Positions 1 to 16,640 of a DNA stretch of 64,000 nucleotides are shown piece by piece. The stretch spans positions 1-64,000 of the forward strand of contig NW_027474081.1 in NCBI RefSeq assembly GCF_050947335.1, read 5' to 3'. Position 1 is the stretch's first letter. Each line of letters begins with the position of its first letter. The translations under genes were made by a program, and so were the position numbers. Origin of the DNA: Megachile rotundata. Lineage: Eukaryota > Arthropoda > Insecta > Hymenoptera > Megachilidae. The notes under the pieces are model-generated. The model made no database searches. It worked only from the letters and a program-made list of their open reading frames with translations, and was not told the origin of the DNA.

Positions 1-2947
1 GTTATTATTATGAATCTAACTCATATTATTAACCATATTATGCAGATATGATCGATAGAACTACAATTACTATACTCATTACTCTTATTATTATGATTCT
101 TACTCATATTATTAGCCATATTATGCTTATATGATCGATAGAACTACAATTACTATACTCATTACTCTTATTATTATCAATCTAACTCATATTGTTAACC
201 ATATTATGCAGATATGATCGATCGAACGACAATTACTCTACTTTTTACACTTATTATTATCAATCTAACTCATATTATTAGCCATATTATGCCTATATGA
301 TCGATAGTACGACAATTACTATACTCACTACTCTTAGTATTATCAATCTAACTCATATTATTAGCCATATTATCCTTATATGATCGATAGAACGAGAATT
401 ACTATACTCACTACTCTTAGTATTATCAATCTAACTCATATTATTAGCCATATTATGCTTATATTATCGATAGAACGACAATTACTATACTTATTACTGT
501 TATTATTATCAATCTAACTCATATTATTAGCCATATTATGCTTATATGATCGATAGAACGACAATTACTAAACTCATTACTCTCACTATTATCAATCCAA
601 CTCATATTATTACCCATATTATGCTGATATGATCGATAGAACGACATTCACTATACTTATTACACTCACTATTATCAATCTAACTCATATTATTAACCAT
701 ATTATGCAGATATGATCGATAGAACGACAATTACTATACTCATTACTCTTATTATTATCAATCTAACTCATATTATTAGCCATATTATGGTTAAATGATC
801 GATAGAACGACAATTACTATACTTATTACTCTTATTATTATCAATCTAACTCGTATTATTAGCCATATTATGCTTATATGATCGATAGAGCGACAATTAC
901 TGTACTCACTACTCTTAGTATTATCAATCTAACTCATATTATTAGCCATATTATGCTTATATTATCGATAGAACGACAATTACTGTACTTATTACTGCTA
1001 TTATTATCAATCTAACTCATATTATTAGCCATATTATGCTTATATGATCGATGGAATGAGAATTACTGTACTCACTACTCTTAGTATTATCACTCTAACT
1101 CATATTATTAGCCATATTATGCTTATATGATCGATAGAACGACAATTACTATACTTATTACTCTTATTATTATGAATCTAACTCATGTTATTAGCCATAT
1201 TGTGCTAATATGAACGATAGAACGACAATTACTATATTTATTACACTCACTATTATCAATCTAACTCATATTATTAACCATATTATGCAGATATGATCGA
1301 TAGAACGACAATTACTATACTCATTACTCTTATTATTATCAATCCAACTCATGCTATTAGCCATATTATGGTTATATGATCGATATAACGACAATTACTA
1401 TACTTATTACTCTTATTATTATCAATCTAACTCATACTGTTAACCATATTATGCAGATATGATCGATAGAACGACAATTACTATACTCATTACTCTTATT
1501 ATTATCAATCTAACTCATATTATTAGCCATATTGTGCTTATATGATCGATAGAACGACAATTACTATACTTATTACTCTTATTATTATCAATCTAACTCG
1601 TATTATTAGCCATATTATGCTTATATGATCGATAGAACGACAAATACTATACTTATTACTCTTATTATTATCAATCTAACTCATATTATTAACCATATTA
1701 TGCTAATATGATCGACAGAACGACAATTACTATACTTATTACACTCACTATTATCAATCTAACTCATATTATTGACCATATTATGCAGATATGATCGATA
1801 GCACGACATCTACTATACTTATTACTCTTATTATTATCAACCTAACTCATATTATTAGCCATATTATGCTTATATGATCGATAGAACGACAATTACTATA
1901 CTTATTATTCTTATTTTTATCAACCCAACTCATATTATTCGCCATATTATGCTTAAATGATCGATAGAACGACAATTACTATACTTATTACTCTTATTAT
2001 TATGAATCTTACTCATATTATTAGCCATATTATGCTTATATGATCGATAGAACTACAATTACTATACTCATTACTCTTATTATTATCAATCCAACTTATA
2101 TAATTACCCATATTATGCTGATATGATCGATAGAACGACATTCACTATACTTATTACACTCACTATTATCAATCTAACTCATATTATTAACCATATTATG
2201 CAGATATGATCGATAGAACGACAATTACTATACTTATTACTCTTATTATTATCATTCTAACTCATATTATTAACCATATTATGCTTATATGATCGATAGA
2301 ACGACAGTTACTATACTTATTATTCTTAGTTTTATCAACCCAACTCATATTATTCGCCATATTATGCTTAAATGACCGATAGAACGACAATTACTATACT
2401 TATTACTCTTATTATTATCAATCTAACTCATATTATTAGCCATATTATGCTTAAATGATCGATAGAACGACAATTACTATACTTGTTACTGTTATTATTA
2501 TGAATCTAACGCATATTATTAACCATATTATGCAGATATGATCGATAGAACTACAATTACTATACTCATTACTCTTATTATTATCTATCTAACTCATATT
2601 ATTAGCCATATTATGCTTATATGATCGATCGAATGAGAATTACTATACTCACTACTCTTAGTATTATCAATCTAACTCATATTATTAGCCATATTATGCT
2701 TATATGATCGATAGAACGACAATTACTATACTTATTACTCTTAGTATTATCAATCTAACTCATATTATTAGCCATATTATGCTTATATTATCGATAGAAC
2801 GACAATTACTATACTTATTACTCTTATTATTATCAATCTAACTCATATTATTAGCCATATTATGGTTAAATGATCGATAGAACGACAATTACTATACTTA
2901 TTACTCTTATTATTATCAATCTAACTCGTATTATTAGCCATATTATG
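1..2947 (+). repeat. Lead-in satellite block related to the 29-31 kb and 34-36 kb blocks
   Basis: From about 880 to 2780 the monomer order matches 29019-30919 (offset 339 monomers plus the 2-bp register shift) and the second copy from about 34165. Shared private marks include GATAGAGCG at 880, GCACGACATC near 1801 and CTTGTTACTG near 2482. The first two monomers (TGATTCTTACTC form) match those near 19440 and 25582. The monomer near 2095 carries extra changes (AACTTATATAATTACCC) absent from its relatives near 25165 and 30235. No gene is visible. Confidence 0.75.
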
Positions 2948-5900
2948 ATTATATGATCGATAGAACGAGAATAACTATACTCACTACTCTTAGTATTATC
3001 AATCTAACTCATATTATTAGCCATATTATGCTTATATTATCGATAGAACGACAATTACTATACTTATTACTGTTATTATTATCAATCTGACTCATATTAT
3101 TAGCCATATTATGCTTATATTATCGATAGAACGACAATTACTATACTTATTACTGTTATTATTATCAATCTAACTAATATTATTAGCCATATTATGGTTA
3201 AATGATCGATAGAACGACAATTACTATACTTATTACTCTTATTATTATCAATCTAACTCGTATTATTAGCCATATTATGCTTATATGATCGATAGAACGA
3301 CAAATACTATACTTACTACTCTTATTATTATCAATCTAACTCATATTATTAGCCATATTATGCTTATATGATCGATAGAACGACAATTAATATACTCACT
3401 ACTCTTAGTATTATCAATCTAACTCATATTATTAGCCATATTATGCTTAAATGATCGATAGAACGACAAATACTATACTTATTACTCTTATTATTATCAA
3501 TCTAACTCATATTATTAGCCATATTATGCTTATATGATCGATAGAACGACAATTACTATACTTATTACTCTTATTATTAAAAATCTAACTCATATTATTA
3601 GCCATATTATGCTTATATTATCGATAGAACGACAATTACTATACTCACTACTCTTAGTATTATCAATCTAACTCATATTATTAGCCATATTATGGTTATA
3701 TTATCGATAGAACGACAATTACTATACTTATTACTGTTATTATTATGAATCTAACTCATATTATTAACCATATTATGCAGATATGATCGATAGAACGAGA
3801 ATTACTATACTCACTACTCTTAGTATTATCAATCTAACTCATATTATTAGCCATATTATGGTTATATTATCGATAGAACGACAATTACTATACTTATTAC
3901 TGTTATTATTATGAATCTAACTCATATTATTAACCATATTATGCAGATATGATCGATAGGACTACAATTACTATACTCATTACTCTTATTATTATCTATC
4001 TAACTCATATTATTAGCCATATTATGCTTATATGATCGATAGAACTACAATTACTATACTTATTACTCTTATTATTATCAATCCAACTCATATTATTAGC
4101 CATATTATGCTTATATGATCGATAGAACGAGAATTACTATACTCACTACCCTTAGAATTATCAATCTAACTCATATTATTAGCCATATTATGCTTATATT
4201 ATCGATAGAACGACTATTACTATACTTATTACTCTTATTATTATCAATCTAACTCATATTATTAGCCATATTATGGTTAAATGATCGATAGAACGACAAT
4301 TACTATACTTATTACTCTTATTATTATCAATCTAACTCGTATTATTAGCCATATTATGCTTATATGATCGATAGAACGACAAATACTATACTTACTACTC
4401 TTATTATTATCAATCTAACTCATATTATTAGCCATATTATGCTTATATGATCGATAGAACGACAATTGCTATACTTATTACTCTTATAATTATCAATCTA
4501 ACTCATATTATTAGCCATATTATGGTTAAATGATCGATAGAACGACAATTACTATACTTATTACTCTTATTATTATCAATCTAACTCGTATTATTAGCCA
4601 TATTATGCTTATATGATCGATAGAACGACAAATACTATACTTACTACTCTTATTATTATCAATCTAACTCATATTATTAGCCATATTATGCTTATATGAT
4701 CGATAGAACGACAATTACTATACTCACTACTCTTAGTATTTTCAATCTAACTCATATTATTAGCCATATTATTATTATATGATCGATAGAACGAGAATTA
4801 CTCTACTCACTACTCTTAGTATTATCAATCTAACTCATATTATTAGCCATATTATGCTTATATTATCGATAGGACGACTATTACTATACTTATTACTCTT
4901 ATTATTATCAATCTAACTCATATTATTAGCCATATTATGGTTAAATGATCGATAGAACGACAATTACTATACTTATTACTCTTATTATTATCAATCTAAC
5001 TCGTATTATTAGCCATATTATGCTTATATGATCGATAGAACGACAAATACTATACTTACTACTCTTATTATTATCAATCTAACTCATATTATTAGCCATA
5101 TTATGCTTATATGATCGATAGAACGACAATTGCTATACTTATTACTCTTATTATTATCAATCTAACTCATATTATTAGCCATATTATGGTTAAATGATCG
5201 ATAGAACGACAATTACTATACTTATTACTCTTATTATTATCAATCTAACTCGTATTATTAGCCATATTATGCTTATATGATCGATAGAACTACAATTACT
5301 ATACTCATTACTCTTATTATTATCTATCTAACTCATATTATTAGCCATATTATGCTTATATGATCGATAGAATGAGAATTACTATACTCACTACTCTTAG
5401 TATTATCAATCTAACGCATATTATTAGCCATATTATGCTTATATTATCGATAGAACGACAAATACTATACTTATTACTCTTATTATTATCAATCTAACTC
5501 ATATTATTAGCCATATTATGGTTAAATGATCGATAGAACGACAATTACTATACTTATTACTCTTATTATTATCAATCTAACTCGTATTATTAGCCATATT
5601 ATGCTTATATGATCGATAGAACGACAATTACTGTACTCACTACTCTTAGTATTATCAATCTAACTCATATTATTAGCCATATTATGCTTATATTATCGAT
5701 AGAACGACAATTACTGTACTTATTACTGCTATTATTATCAATCTAACTCATATTATTAGCCATATTATGCTTATATGATCGATGGAATGAGAATTACTGT
5801 ACTCACTACTCTTAGTATTATCACTCTAACTCATATTATTAGCCATATTATGCTTATATGATCGATAGAACGACAATTACTATACTTATTACTGTTATTA

Positions 5901-8900
5901 TTATGAATCTAACTCATATTATTAACCATATTTTGCTTAAATGACCGATAGAACGACAATTACTATACTTATTACACTTATTATTATCAATCTAACTCAT
6001 ATTATTAGCCATATTATGCTTATATGATCGATAGAACCACAATTACTATACTTATTACTCTTATTATTATCAATCTAACTCATATTATTAGCCATATTGT
6101 GCTTATATGAGCGATAGAACGACAATTACTATATTTATTGCACTCACTATTATCAATCTAACTCACATTATTAGCCATATTATGCTTATATGATCGATAG
6201 TACGACAATTACTATACTCATTACTCTTATTATTATCAATCTAACTCATATTGTTAACCATATTATGCAGATATGATCGATCGAACGACAATTACTCTAC
6301 TTTTTACACTTATTATTATCAATCTAACTCATATTATTAGCCATATTATCCTTATATGATCGATAGAACGAGAATTACTATACTCACTACTCTTAGTATT
6401 ATCAATCTAACTCATATTATTAGCCATATTATGTTTATATTATCGATAGAACGACAATTACTATACTTATTACTGTTAGTATTATCAATCTAACTCATAT
6501 TATTAGCCATATTATGCTTATATGATCGATAGAACGACAATTACTATACTTATTACTCTTATTATTATCAATCTAACTCATGTTATTAGCCATATTGTGC
6601 TAATGTGAGCGATAGAACGACAATTACTATATTTATTACACTCACTATTATCAATCTAACTCATATTATTAACCATATTATGCAGATATGATCGATAGAA
6701 CGACAATTACTATACTCATTACTCTTATTATTATCAATCCAACTCATATTATTACCCATATTATGCTGATATGATCGATAGAACGACATTCACTATACTT
6801 ATTACACTCACTATTATCAATCTAACTCATATTATTAACCATATTATGCAGATATGATCGATAGAACGACAATTACTGTACTTATTACTCTTATTATTAT
6901 CAATCTAACTCATATTATTAACCATATTATGCTTATATGATCGATAGAACGACAGTTACTGTACTTATTATTCTTAGTTTTATCAACCCAACTCATATTA
7001 TTCGCCATATTATGATTATATGATCGATAGAACGAGAATTACTATACTCACTACTCTTAGTATTATCAATCTAACTCATATTATTAGCCATATTATGCTT
7101 ATATTATCGATAGAACGACAATTACTATACTTATTACTGTTATTATTATCAATCTGACTCATATTATTAGCCATATTATGCTTATATTATCGATAGAACG
7201 ACAATTACTATACTTATTACTGTTATTATTATCAATCTAACTAATATTATTAGCCATATTATGGTTAAATGATCGATAGAACGACAATTACTATACTTAT
7301 TACTCTTATTATTATCAATCTAACTCGTATTATTAGCCATATTATGCTTATATGATCGATAGAACGACAAATACTATACTTACTACTCTTATTATTATCA
7401 ATCTAACTCATATTATTAGCCATATTATGCTTATATGATCGATAGAACGACAATTAATATACTCACTACTCTTAGTATTATCAATCTAACTCATATTATT
7501 AGCCATATTATGATTATATGATCGATAGAACGAGAATTACTATACTCACTTCTCTTAGTATTATCAATCTAACTCATATTATTAGCCATATTATGCTTAT
7601 ATTATCGATAGAACGACAATTACTATACGTATTACTGTTATTATTATCAATCTGACTCATATTATTAGCCATATTATGCTTATATGATCGATAGAACGAC
7701 AATTAATATACTCACTACTCTTAGTATTATCAATCTAACTCATATTATTAGCCATATTATGCTTATATGATCGATAGAACGACAATTACTATACTTATTA
7801 CTCTTATTATTATCAATCTAACTCATATTATTAGCCATATTGTGCTTATATGAGCGATAGAACGACAATTACTATATTTATTGCACTCACTATTATCAAT
7901 CTCACTCACATTATTAGCCATATTATGCTTATATGATCGATAGTACGACAATTACTATACTCATTACTCTTATTATTATCAATCTAACTCATGCTATTAG
8001 CCATATTATGGTTATATGATCGATATAACGACAATTACTATACTTATTACTCTTATTATTATCAATCTAACTCATATTATTAGCCATATTGTGCTTATAT
8101 GATCGATAGAACGACAATTACTATACTTATTACTCTTATTATTATAAATCTAACTCATATTATTAGCCATATTATGCTTATATGATCGATAGAATGAGAA
8201 TTACTATACTCACTACTCTTAGTATTATCACTCTAACTCATATTATTAGCCTTATTATGCTTATATGATCGATAGAACGACAATTACTATACTTATTACA
8301 CTCACTAATATCAATCTAACTCATATTATTAGCCATATTATGGTTATATTATCGATAGAACGTCAATTACTATACTTATTACTGTTATTATTATGAATCT
8401 AACTCATATTATTAACCATATTATGCAGATATGATCGATAGAACGAGAATTACTATACTCACTACTCTTAGTATTATCAATCTACCTCATATTATTAGCC
8501 ATATTATGGTTATATTATCGACAGAACGACAATTACTATACTTATTACTGTTATTATTATGAATCTAACTCATATTATTAACCATATTATGCAGATATGA
8601 TCGATAGGACTACAATTACTATACTCATTACTCTTATTATTATCTATCTAACTCATATTATTAGCCATATTATGCTTATATGATCGATAGAACTACAATT
8701 ACTATACTTATTACTCTAATTATTATCAATCCAACTCATATTATTAGCCATATTATGCTTATATGATCGATAGAACGACAAATACTATACTTATTACTCT
8801 TATTATTATCAATCTAACTCATATTATTAACCATATTATGCTAATATGATCGACAGAACGACAATTACTATACTTATTACACTCACTATTATCAATCTAA

Positions 8901-9175
8901 CTCATATTATTAACCATATTATGCAGATATGATCGATAGCGCGACATCTACTATACTTATTACTCTTATTATTATCAACCTAACTCATATTATTAGCCAT
9001 ATTATGCTTATATGATCGATAGAACGACAGTTACTATACTTATTATTCTTAGTTTTATCAACCCAACTCATATTATTCGCCATATTATGCTTAAATGACC
9101 GATAGAACGACAATTACTATACTTATTACTCTTATTATTATCAATCTAACTCATATTATTAGCCATATTATGCTT
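2948..9175 (+). repeat. 75-monomer higher-order unit, copy 1
   Basis: This stretch recurs immediately downstream at an offset of 6225 bp, exactly 75 x 83. Matching marks include GAACGAG after GCAGATAT (GATC at 3785 and 10010), the TTATTATTATATG form (GATC at 4781 and 11006) and the rare TCTACCTCAT near 8481 and 14708. The left edge is near 2948, where CTCGTATT-type neighbours give way to shared sequence. The right edge is near 9175, where TTATATG here is TTAAATG at the end of copy 2. The unit is itself built of older sub-blocks; for instance its last 1.3 kb recurs around 41.6, 44.3 and 46.9 kb. Confidence 0.85.
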
Positions 9176-12100
9176 ATATGATCGATAGAACGAGAATTAC
9201 TATACTCACTACTCTTAGTATTATCAATCTAACTCATATTATTAGCCATATTATGCTTATATTATCGATAGAACGACAATTACTATACTTATTACTGTTA
9301 TTATTATCAATCTGACTCATATTATTAGCCATATTATGCTTATATTATCGATAGAACGACAATTACTATACTTATTACTGTTATTATTATCAATCTAACT
9401 AATATTATTAGCCATATTATGGTTAAATGATCGATAGAACGACAATTACTATACTTATTACTCTTATTATTATCAATCTAACTCGTATTATTAGCCATAT
9501 TATGCTTATATGATCGATAGAACGACAAATACTATACTTACTACTCTTATTATTATCAATCTAACTCATATTATTAGCCATATTATGCTTATATGATCGA
9601 TAGAACGACAATTAATATACTCACTACTCTTAGTATTATCAATCTAACTCATATTATTAGCCATATTATGCTTAAATGATCGATAGAACGACAAATACTA
9701 TACTTATTACTCTTATTATTATCAATCTAACTCATATTATTAGCCATATTATGCTTATATGATCGATAGAACGACAATTACTATACTTATTACTCTTATT
9801 ATTAAAAATCTAACTCATATTATTAGCCATATTATGCTTATATTATCGATAGAACGACAATTACTATACTCACTACTCTTAGTATTATCAATCTAACTCA
9901 TATTATTAGCCATATTATGGTTATATTATCGATAGAACGACAATTACTATACTTATTACTGTTATTATTATGAATCTAACTCATATTATTAACCATATTA
10001 TGCAGATATGATCGATAGAACGAGAATTACTATACTCACTACTCTTAGTATTATCAATCTAACTCATATTATTAGCCATATTATGGTTATATTATCGATA
10101 GAACGACAATTACTATACTTATTACTGTTATTATTATGAATCTAACTCATATTATTAACCATATTATGCAGATATGATCGATAGGACTACAATTACTATA
10201 CTCATTACTCTTATTATTATCTATCTAACTCATATTATTAGCCATATTATGCTTATATGATCGATAGAACTACAATTACTATACTTATTACTCTTATTAT
10301 TATCAATCCAACTCATATTATTAGCCATATTATGCTTATATGATCGATAGAACGAGAATTACTATACTCACTACCCTTAGAATTATCAATCTAACTCATA
10401 TTATTAGCCATATTATGCTTATATTATCGATAGAACGACTATTACTATACTTATTACTCTTATTATTATCAATCTAACTCATATTATTAGCCATATTATG
10501 GTTAAATGATCGATAGAACGACAATTACTATACTTATTACTCTTATTATTATCAATCTAACTCGTATTATTAGCCATATTATGCTTATATGATCGATAGA
10601 ACGACAAATACTATACTTACTACTCTTATTATTATCAATCTAACTCATATTATTAGCCATATTATGCTTATATGATCGATAGAACGACAATTGCTATACT
10701 TATTACTCTTATAATTATCAATCTAACTCATATTATTAGCCATATTATGGTTAAATGATCGATAGAACGACAATTACTATACTTATTACTCTTATTATTA
10801 TCAATCTAACTCGTATTATTAGCCATATTATGCTTATATGATCGATAGAACGACAAATACTATACTTACTACTCTTATTATTATCAATCTAACTCATATT
10901 ATTAGCCATATTATGCTTATATGATCGATAGAACGACAATTACTATACTCACTACTCTTAGTATTTTCAATCTAACTCATATTATTAGCCATATTATTAT
11001 TATATGATCGATAGAACGAGAATTACTCTACTCACTACTCTTAGTATTATCAATCTAACTCATATTATTAGCCATATTATGCTTATATTATCGATAGGAC
11101 GACTATTACTATACTTATTACTCTTATTATTATCAATCTAACTCATATTATTAGCCATATTATGGTTAAATGATCGATAGAACGACAATTACTATACTTA
11201 TTACTCTTATTATTATCAATCTAACTCGTATTATTAGCCATATTATGCTTATATGATCGATAGAACGACAAATACTATACTTAATCTACTCTTATTATTA
11301 TCAATCTAACTCATATTATTAGCCATATTATGCTTATATGATCGATAGAACGACAATTGCTATACTTATTACTCTTATTATTATCAATCTAACTCATATT
11401 ATTAGCCATATTATGGTTAAATGATCGATAGAACGACAATTACTATACTTATTACTCTTATTATTATCAATCTAACTCGTATTATTAGCCATATTATGCT
11501 TATATGATCGATAGAACTACAATTACTATACTCATTACTCTTATTATTATCTATCTAACTCATATTATTAGCCATATTATGCTTATATGATCGATAGAAT
11601 GAGAATTACTATACTCACTACTCTTAGTATTATCAATCTAACGCATATTATTAGCCATATTATGCTTATATTATCGATAGAACGACAAATACTATACTTA
11701 TTACTCTTATTATTATCAATCTAACTCATATTATTAGCCATATTATGGTTAAATGATCGATAGAACGACAATTACTATACTTATTACTCTTATTATTATC
11801 AATCTAACTCGTATTATTAGCCATATTATGCTTATATGATCGATAGAACGACAATTACTGTACTCACTACTCTTAGTATTATCAATCTAACTCATATTAT
11901 TAGCCATATTATGCTTATATTATCGATAGAACGACAATTACTGTACTTATTACTGCTATTATTATCAATCTAACTCATATTATTAGCCATATTATGCTTA
12001 TATGATCGATGGAATGAGAATTACTGTACTCACTACTCTTAGTATTATCACTCTAACTCATATTATTAGCCATATTATGCTTATATGATCGATAGAACGA

Positions 12101-15100
12101 CAATTACTATACTTATTACTGTTATTATTATGAATCTAACTCATATTATTAACCATATTTTGCTTAAATGACCGATAGAACGACAATTACTATACTTATT
12201 ACACTTATTATTATCAATCTAACTCATATTATTAGCCATATTATGCTTATATGATCGATAGAACCACAATTACTATACTTATTACTCTTATTATTATCAA
12301 TCTAACTCATATTATTAGCCATATTGTGCTTATATGAGCGATAGAACGACAATTACTATATTTATTGCACTCACTATTATCAATCTAACTCACATTATTA
12401 GCCATATTATGCTTATATGATCGATAGTACGACAATTACTATACTCATTACTCTTATTATTATCAATCTAACTCATATTGTTAACCATATTATGCAGATA
12501 TGATCGATCGAACGACAATTACTCTACTTTTTACACTTATTATTATCAATCTAACTCATATTATTAGCCATATTATCCTTATATGATCGATAGAACGAGA
12601 ATTACTATACTCACTACTCTTAGTATTATCAATCTAACTCATATTATTAGCCATATTATGTTTATATTATCGATAGAACGACAATTACTATACTTATTAC
12701 TGTTAGTATTATCAATCTAACTCATATTATTAGCCATATTATGCTTATATGATCGATAGAACGACAATTACTATACTTATTACTCTTATTATTATCAATC
12801 TAACTCATGTTATTAGCCATATTGTGCTAATGTGAGCGATAGAACGACAATTACTATATTTATTACACTCACTATTATCAATCTAACTCATATTATTAAC
12901 CATATTATGCAGATATGATCGATAGAACGACAATTACTATACTCATTACTCTTATTATTATCAATCCAACTCATATTATTACCCATATTATGCTGATATG
13001 ATCGATAGAACGACATTCACTATACTTATTACACTCACTATTATCAATCTAACTCATATTATTAACCATATTATGCAGATATGATCGATAGAACGACAAT
13101 TACTGTACTTATTACTCTTATTATTATCAATCTAACTCATATTATTAACCATATTATGCTTATATGATCGATAGAACGACAGTTACTGTACTTATTATTC
13201 TTAGTTTTATCAACCCAACTCATATTATTCGCCATATTATGATTATATGATCGATAGAACGAGAATTACTATACTCACTACTCTTAGTATTATCAATCTA
13301 ACTCATATTATTAGCCATATTATGCTTATATTATCGATAGAACGACAATTACTATACTTATTACTGTTATTATTATCAATCTGACTCATATTATTAGCCA
13401 TATTATGCTTATATTATCGATAGAACGACAATTACTATACTTATTACTGTTATTATTATCAATCTAACTAATATTATTAGCCATATTATGGTTAAATGAT
13501 CGATAGAACGACAATTACTATACTTATTACTCTTATTATTATCAATCTAACTCGTATTATTAGCCATATTATGCTTATATGATCGATAGAACGACAAATA
13601 CTATACTTACTACTCTTATTATTATCAATCTAACTCATATTATTAGCCATATTATGCTTATATGATCGATAGAACGACAATTAATATACTCACTACTCTT
13701 AGTATTATCAATCTAACTCATATTATTAGCCATATTATGATTATATGATCGATAGAACGAGAATTACTATACTCACTTCTCTTAGTATTATCAATCTAAC
13801 TCATATTATTAGCCATATTATGCTTATATTATCGATAGAACGACAATTACTATACGTATTACTGTTATTATTATCAATCTGACTCATATTATTAGCCATA
13901 TTATGCTTATATGATCGATAGAACGACAATTAATATACTCACTACTCTTAGTATTATCAATCTAACTCATATTATTAGCCATATTATGCTTATATGATCG
14001 ATAGAACGACAATTACTATACTTATTACTCTTATTATTATCAATCTAACTCATATTATTAGCCATATTGTGCTTATATGAGCGATAGAACGACAATTACT
14101 ATATTTATTGCACTCACTATTATCAATCTCACTCACATTATTAGCCATATTATGCTTATATGATCGATAGTACGACAATTACTATACTCATTACTCTTAT
14201 TATTATCAATCTAACTCATGCTATTAGCCATATTATGGTTATATGATCGATATAACGACAATTACTATACTTATTACTCTTATTATTATCAATCTAACTC
14301 ATATTATTAGCCATATTGTGCTTATATGATCGATAGAACGACAATTACTATACTTATTACTCTTATTATTATAAATCTAACTCATATTATTAGCCATATT
14401 ATGCTTATATGATCGATAGAATGAGAATTACTATACTCACTACTCTTAGTATTATCACTCTAACTCATATTATTAGCCTTATTATGCTTATATGATCGAT
14501 AGAACGACAATTACTATACTTATTACACTCACTAATATCAATCTAACTCATATTATTAGCCATATTATGGTTATATTATCGATAGAACGTCAATTACTAT
14601 ACTTATTACTGTTATTATTATGAATCTAACTCATATTATTAACCATATTATGCAGATATGATCGATAGAACGAGAATTACTATACTCACTACTCTTAGTA
14701 TTATCAATCTACCTCATATTATTAGCCATATTATGGTTATATTATCGACAGAACGACAATTACTATACTTATTACTGTTATTATTATGAATCTAACTCAT
14801 ATTATTAACCATATTATGCAGATATGATCGATAGGACTACAATTACTATACTCATTACTCTTATTATTATCTATCTAACTCATATTATTAGCCATATTAT
14901 GCTTATATGATCGATAGAACTACAATTACTATACTTATTACTCTAATTATTATCAATCCAACTCATATTATTAGCCATATTATGCTTATATGATCGATAG
15001 AACGACAAATACTATACTTATTACTCTTATTATTATCAATCTAACTCATATTATTAACCATATTATGCTAATATGATCGACAGAACGACAATTACTATAC

Positions 15101-15402
15101 TTATTACACTCACTATTATCAATCTAACTCATATTATTAACCATATTATGCAGATATGATCGATAGCGCGACATCTACTATACTTATTACTCTTATTATT
15201 ATCAACCTAACTCATATTATTAGCCATATTATGCTTATATGATCGATAGAACGACAGTTACTATACTTATTATTCTTAGTTTTATCAACCCAACTCATAT
15301 TATTCGCCATATTATGCTTAAATGACCGATAGAACGACAATTACTATACTTATTACTCTTATTATTATCAATCTAACTCATATTATTAGCCATATTATGC
15401 TT
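9176..15402 (+). repeat. 75-monomer higher-order unit, copy 2
   Basis: This is a near-identical tandem copy of the preceding 6.2 kb. Spot checks along its length show the same order of monomer variants. It differs by a 2-bp insertion near 11284 and a few substitutions, for example AATTAC near 9195 where copy 1 has AATAAC near 2970. Such high identity over 6 kb, compared with the clear divergence between neighbouring monomers, points to recent duplication of a whole block. An assembly duplication is the alternative. Confidence 0.85.
11277..11293 (+). other. 2-bp insertion that shifts the 83-bp register
   Basis: Here the sequence reads ACTTAATCTACTC, where the parallel position in copy 1 (near 5058) reads ACTTACTACTC. 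The extra AT explains why the offset between the two 75-monomer units changes from 6225 to 6227 bp across this point. It is the largest off-register indel I found in the window. Confidence 0.9.
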
Positions 15403-16070
15403 AAATGATCGATAGAACGACAACTGCTATACTTATTACTGTTATTATTATGAATCTAACTCATATTATTAACCATATTATGCAGATATGATCGATAGAA
15501 CTACAATTACTATACTTATTACTCTTATTATTATCAATCCAACTCATATTATTAGCCATATTATGCTTATATGATCGATAGAACGAGAATTACTATACTC
15601 ACTACCCTTAGTATTATCAATCTAACTCATATTATTAGCCATATTATGCTTATATTATCGATAGAACGACAATTACTATACTTATTACTCTTATTATTAT
15701 CAATCTAACTCATATTATTAGCCATATTATGCTTATATGATCGATAGAACGACAATTACTATACTTATTACTCTTATTATTAAGAATCTAACTCATATTA
15801 TTAGCCATATTATGCTTATATTATCGATAGAACGACAATTACTATACTTATTACTGTTATTATTATCAATCTAACTCATATTATTAGCCATATTATGCTT
15901 ATATGATCGATAGAATGAGAATTACTATACTCACTACTCTTAGTATTATCACTCTAACTCATATTATTAGCCTTATTATGCTTATATGATCGATAGGACG
16001 ACAATTACTGTACTTATTACTCTTATTATTATCAATCTAACTCATATTATTAGCCATATTATGCTTATAT

Positions 16071-16500
16071 GATCGATAGAACGAGAATTACTATACTCAC
16101 TACTCTTAGTATTATCAATCTAACTCATATTATTAGCCATATTATGGTTATATTATCGATAGAACGACAATTACTATACTTATTACTGTTATTATTATGA
16201 ATCTAACTCATATTATTAACCATATTATGCAGATATGATCGATAGAACGAGAATTACTATACTCACTACTCTTAGTATTATCAATCTAACTCATATTATT
16301 AGCCATATTATGGTTATATTATCGATAGAATGACAATTACTATACTTATTACTGTTATTATTATGAATCTAACTCATATTATTAACCATATTATGCAGAT
16401 ATGATCGATAGAACGAGAATTACTATACTCACTACTCTTAGTATTATCAATCTAACTCATATTATTAGCCATATTATGGTTATATTATCGATAGAACGAC
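16071..16500 (+). repeat. 166-bp dimer ladder within the satellite
   Basis: Two monomer types alternate here. One begins GATCGATAGAACGAG and carries the CTCACTACTC middle. The other is entered by GGTTATATTATCG and carries GTTATTATTATGAATC with TTAACC and GCAGAT. The first type starts at 16071, 16237 and 16403, so the local period is 166 bp. Shorter runs of the same dimer appear near 3619-3950, 31340-31680 and 36480-36830. This is the smallest higher-order repeat I could see. Confidence 0.8.
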
Positions 16501-16599
16501 TATTACTATACTCACTACTCTTAGTATTTTCAATCTAACTCATATTATTAGCCATATTATTATTATATGATCGATAGAACGAGAATTACTCTACTCACT

Positions 16600-16640
16600 A
16601 CTCTTAGTATTATCAATCTAACTCGTATTATTAGCCATAT
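16600..16640 (+). other. Junction of an in-register 166-bp (two-monomer) deletion
   Basis: Relative to 10961-12600, two monomers are missing here. In the fuller version a GATAGGACGAC monomer and a GGTTAAATG monomer lie between the CTCTACTCACT monomer and the CTCGTATT monomer. Here CTCTACTCACT runs straight into CTCGTATT. The offset between the two segments drops from 67 to 65 monomers across this point, and the 83-bp phase is unbroken. The breakpoint lies somewhere in identical sequence, as expected for unequal exchange between monomers. Confidence 0.75.
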
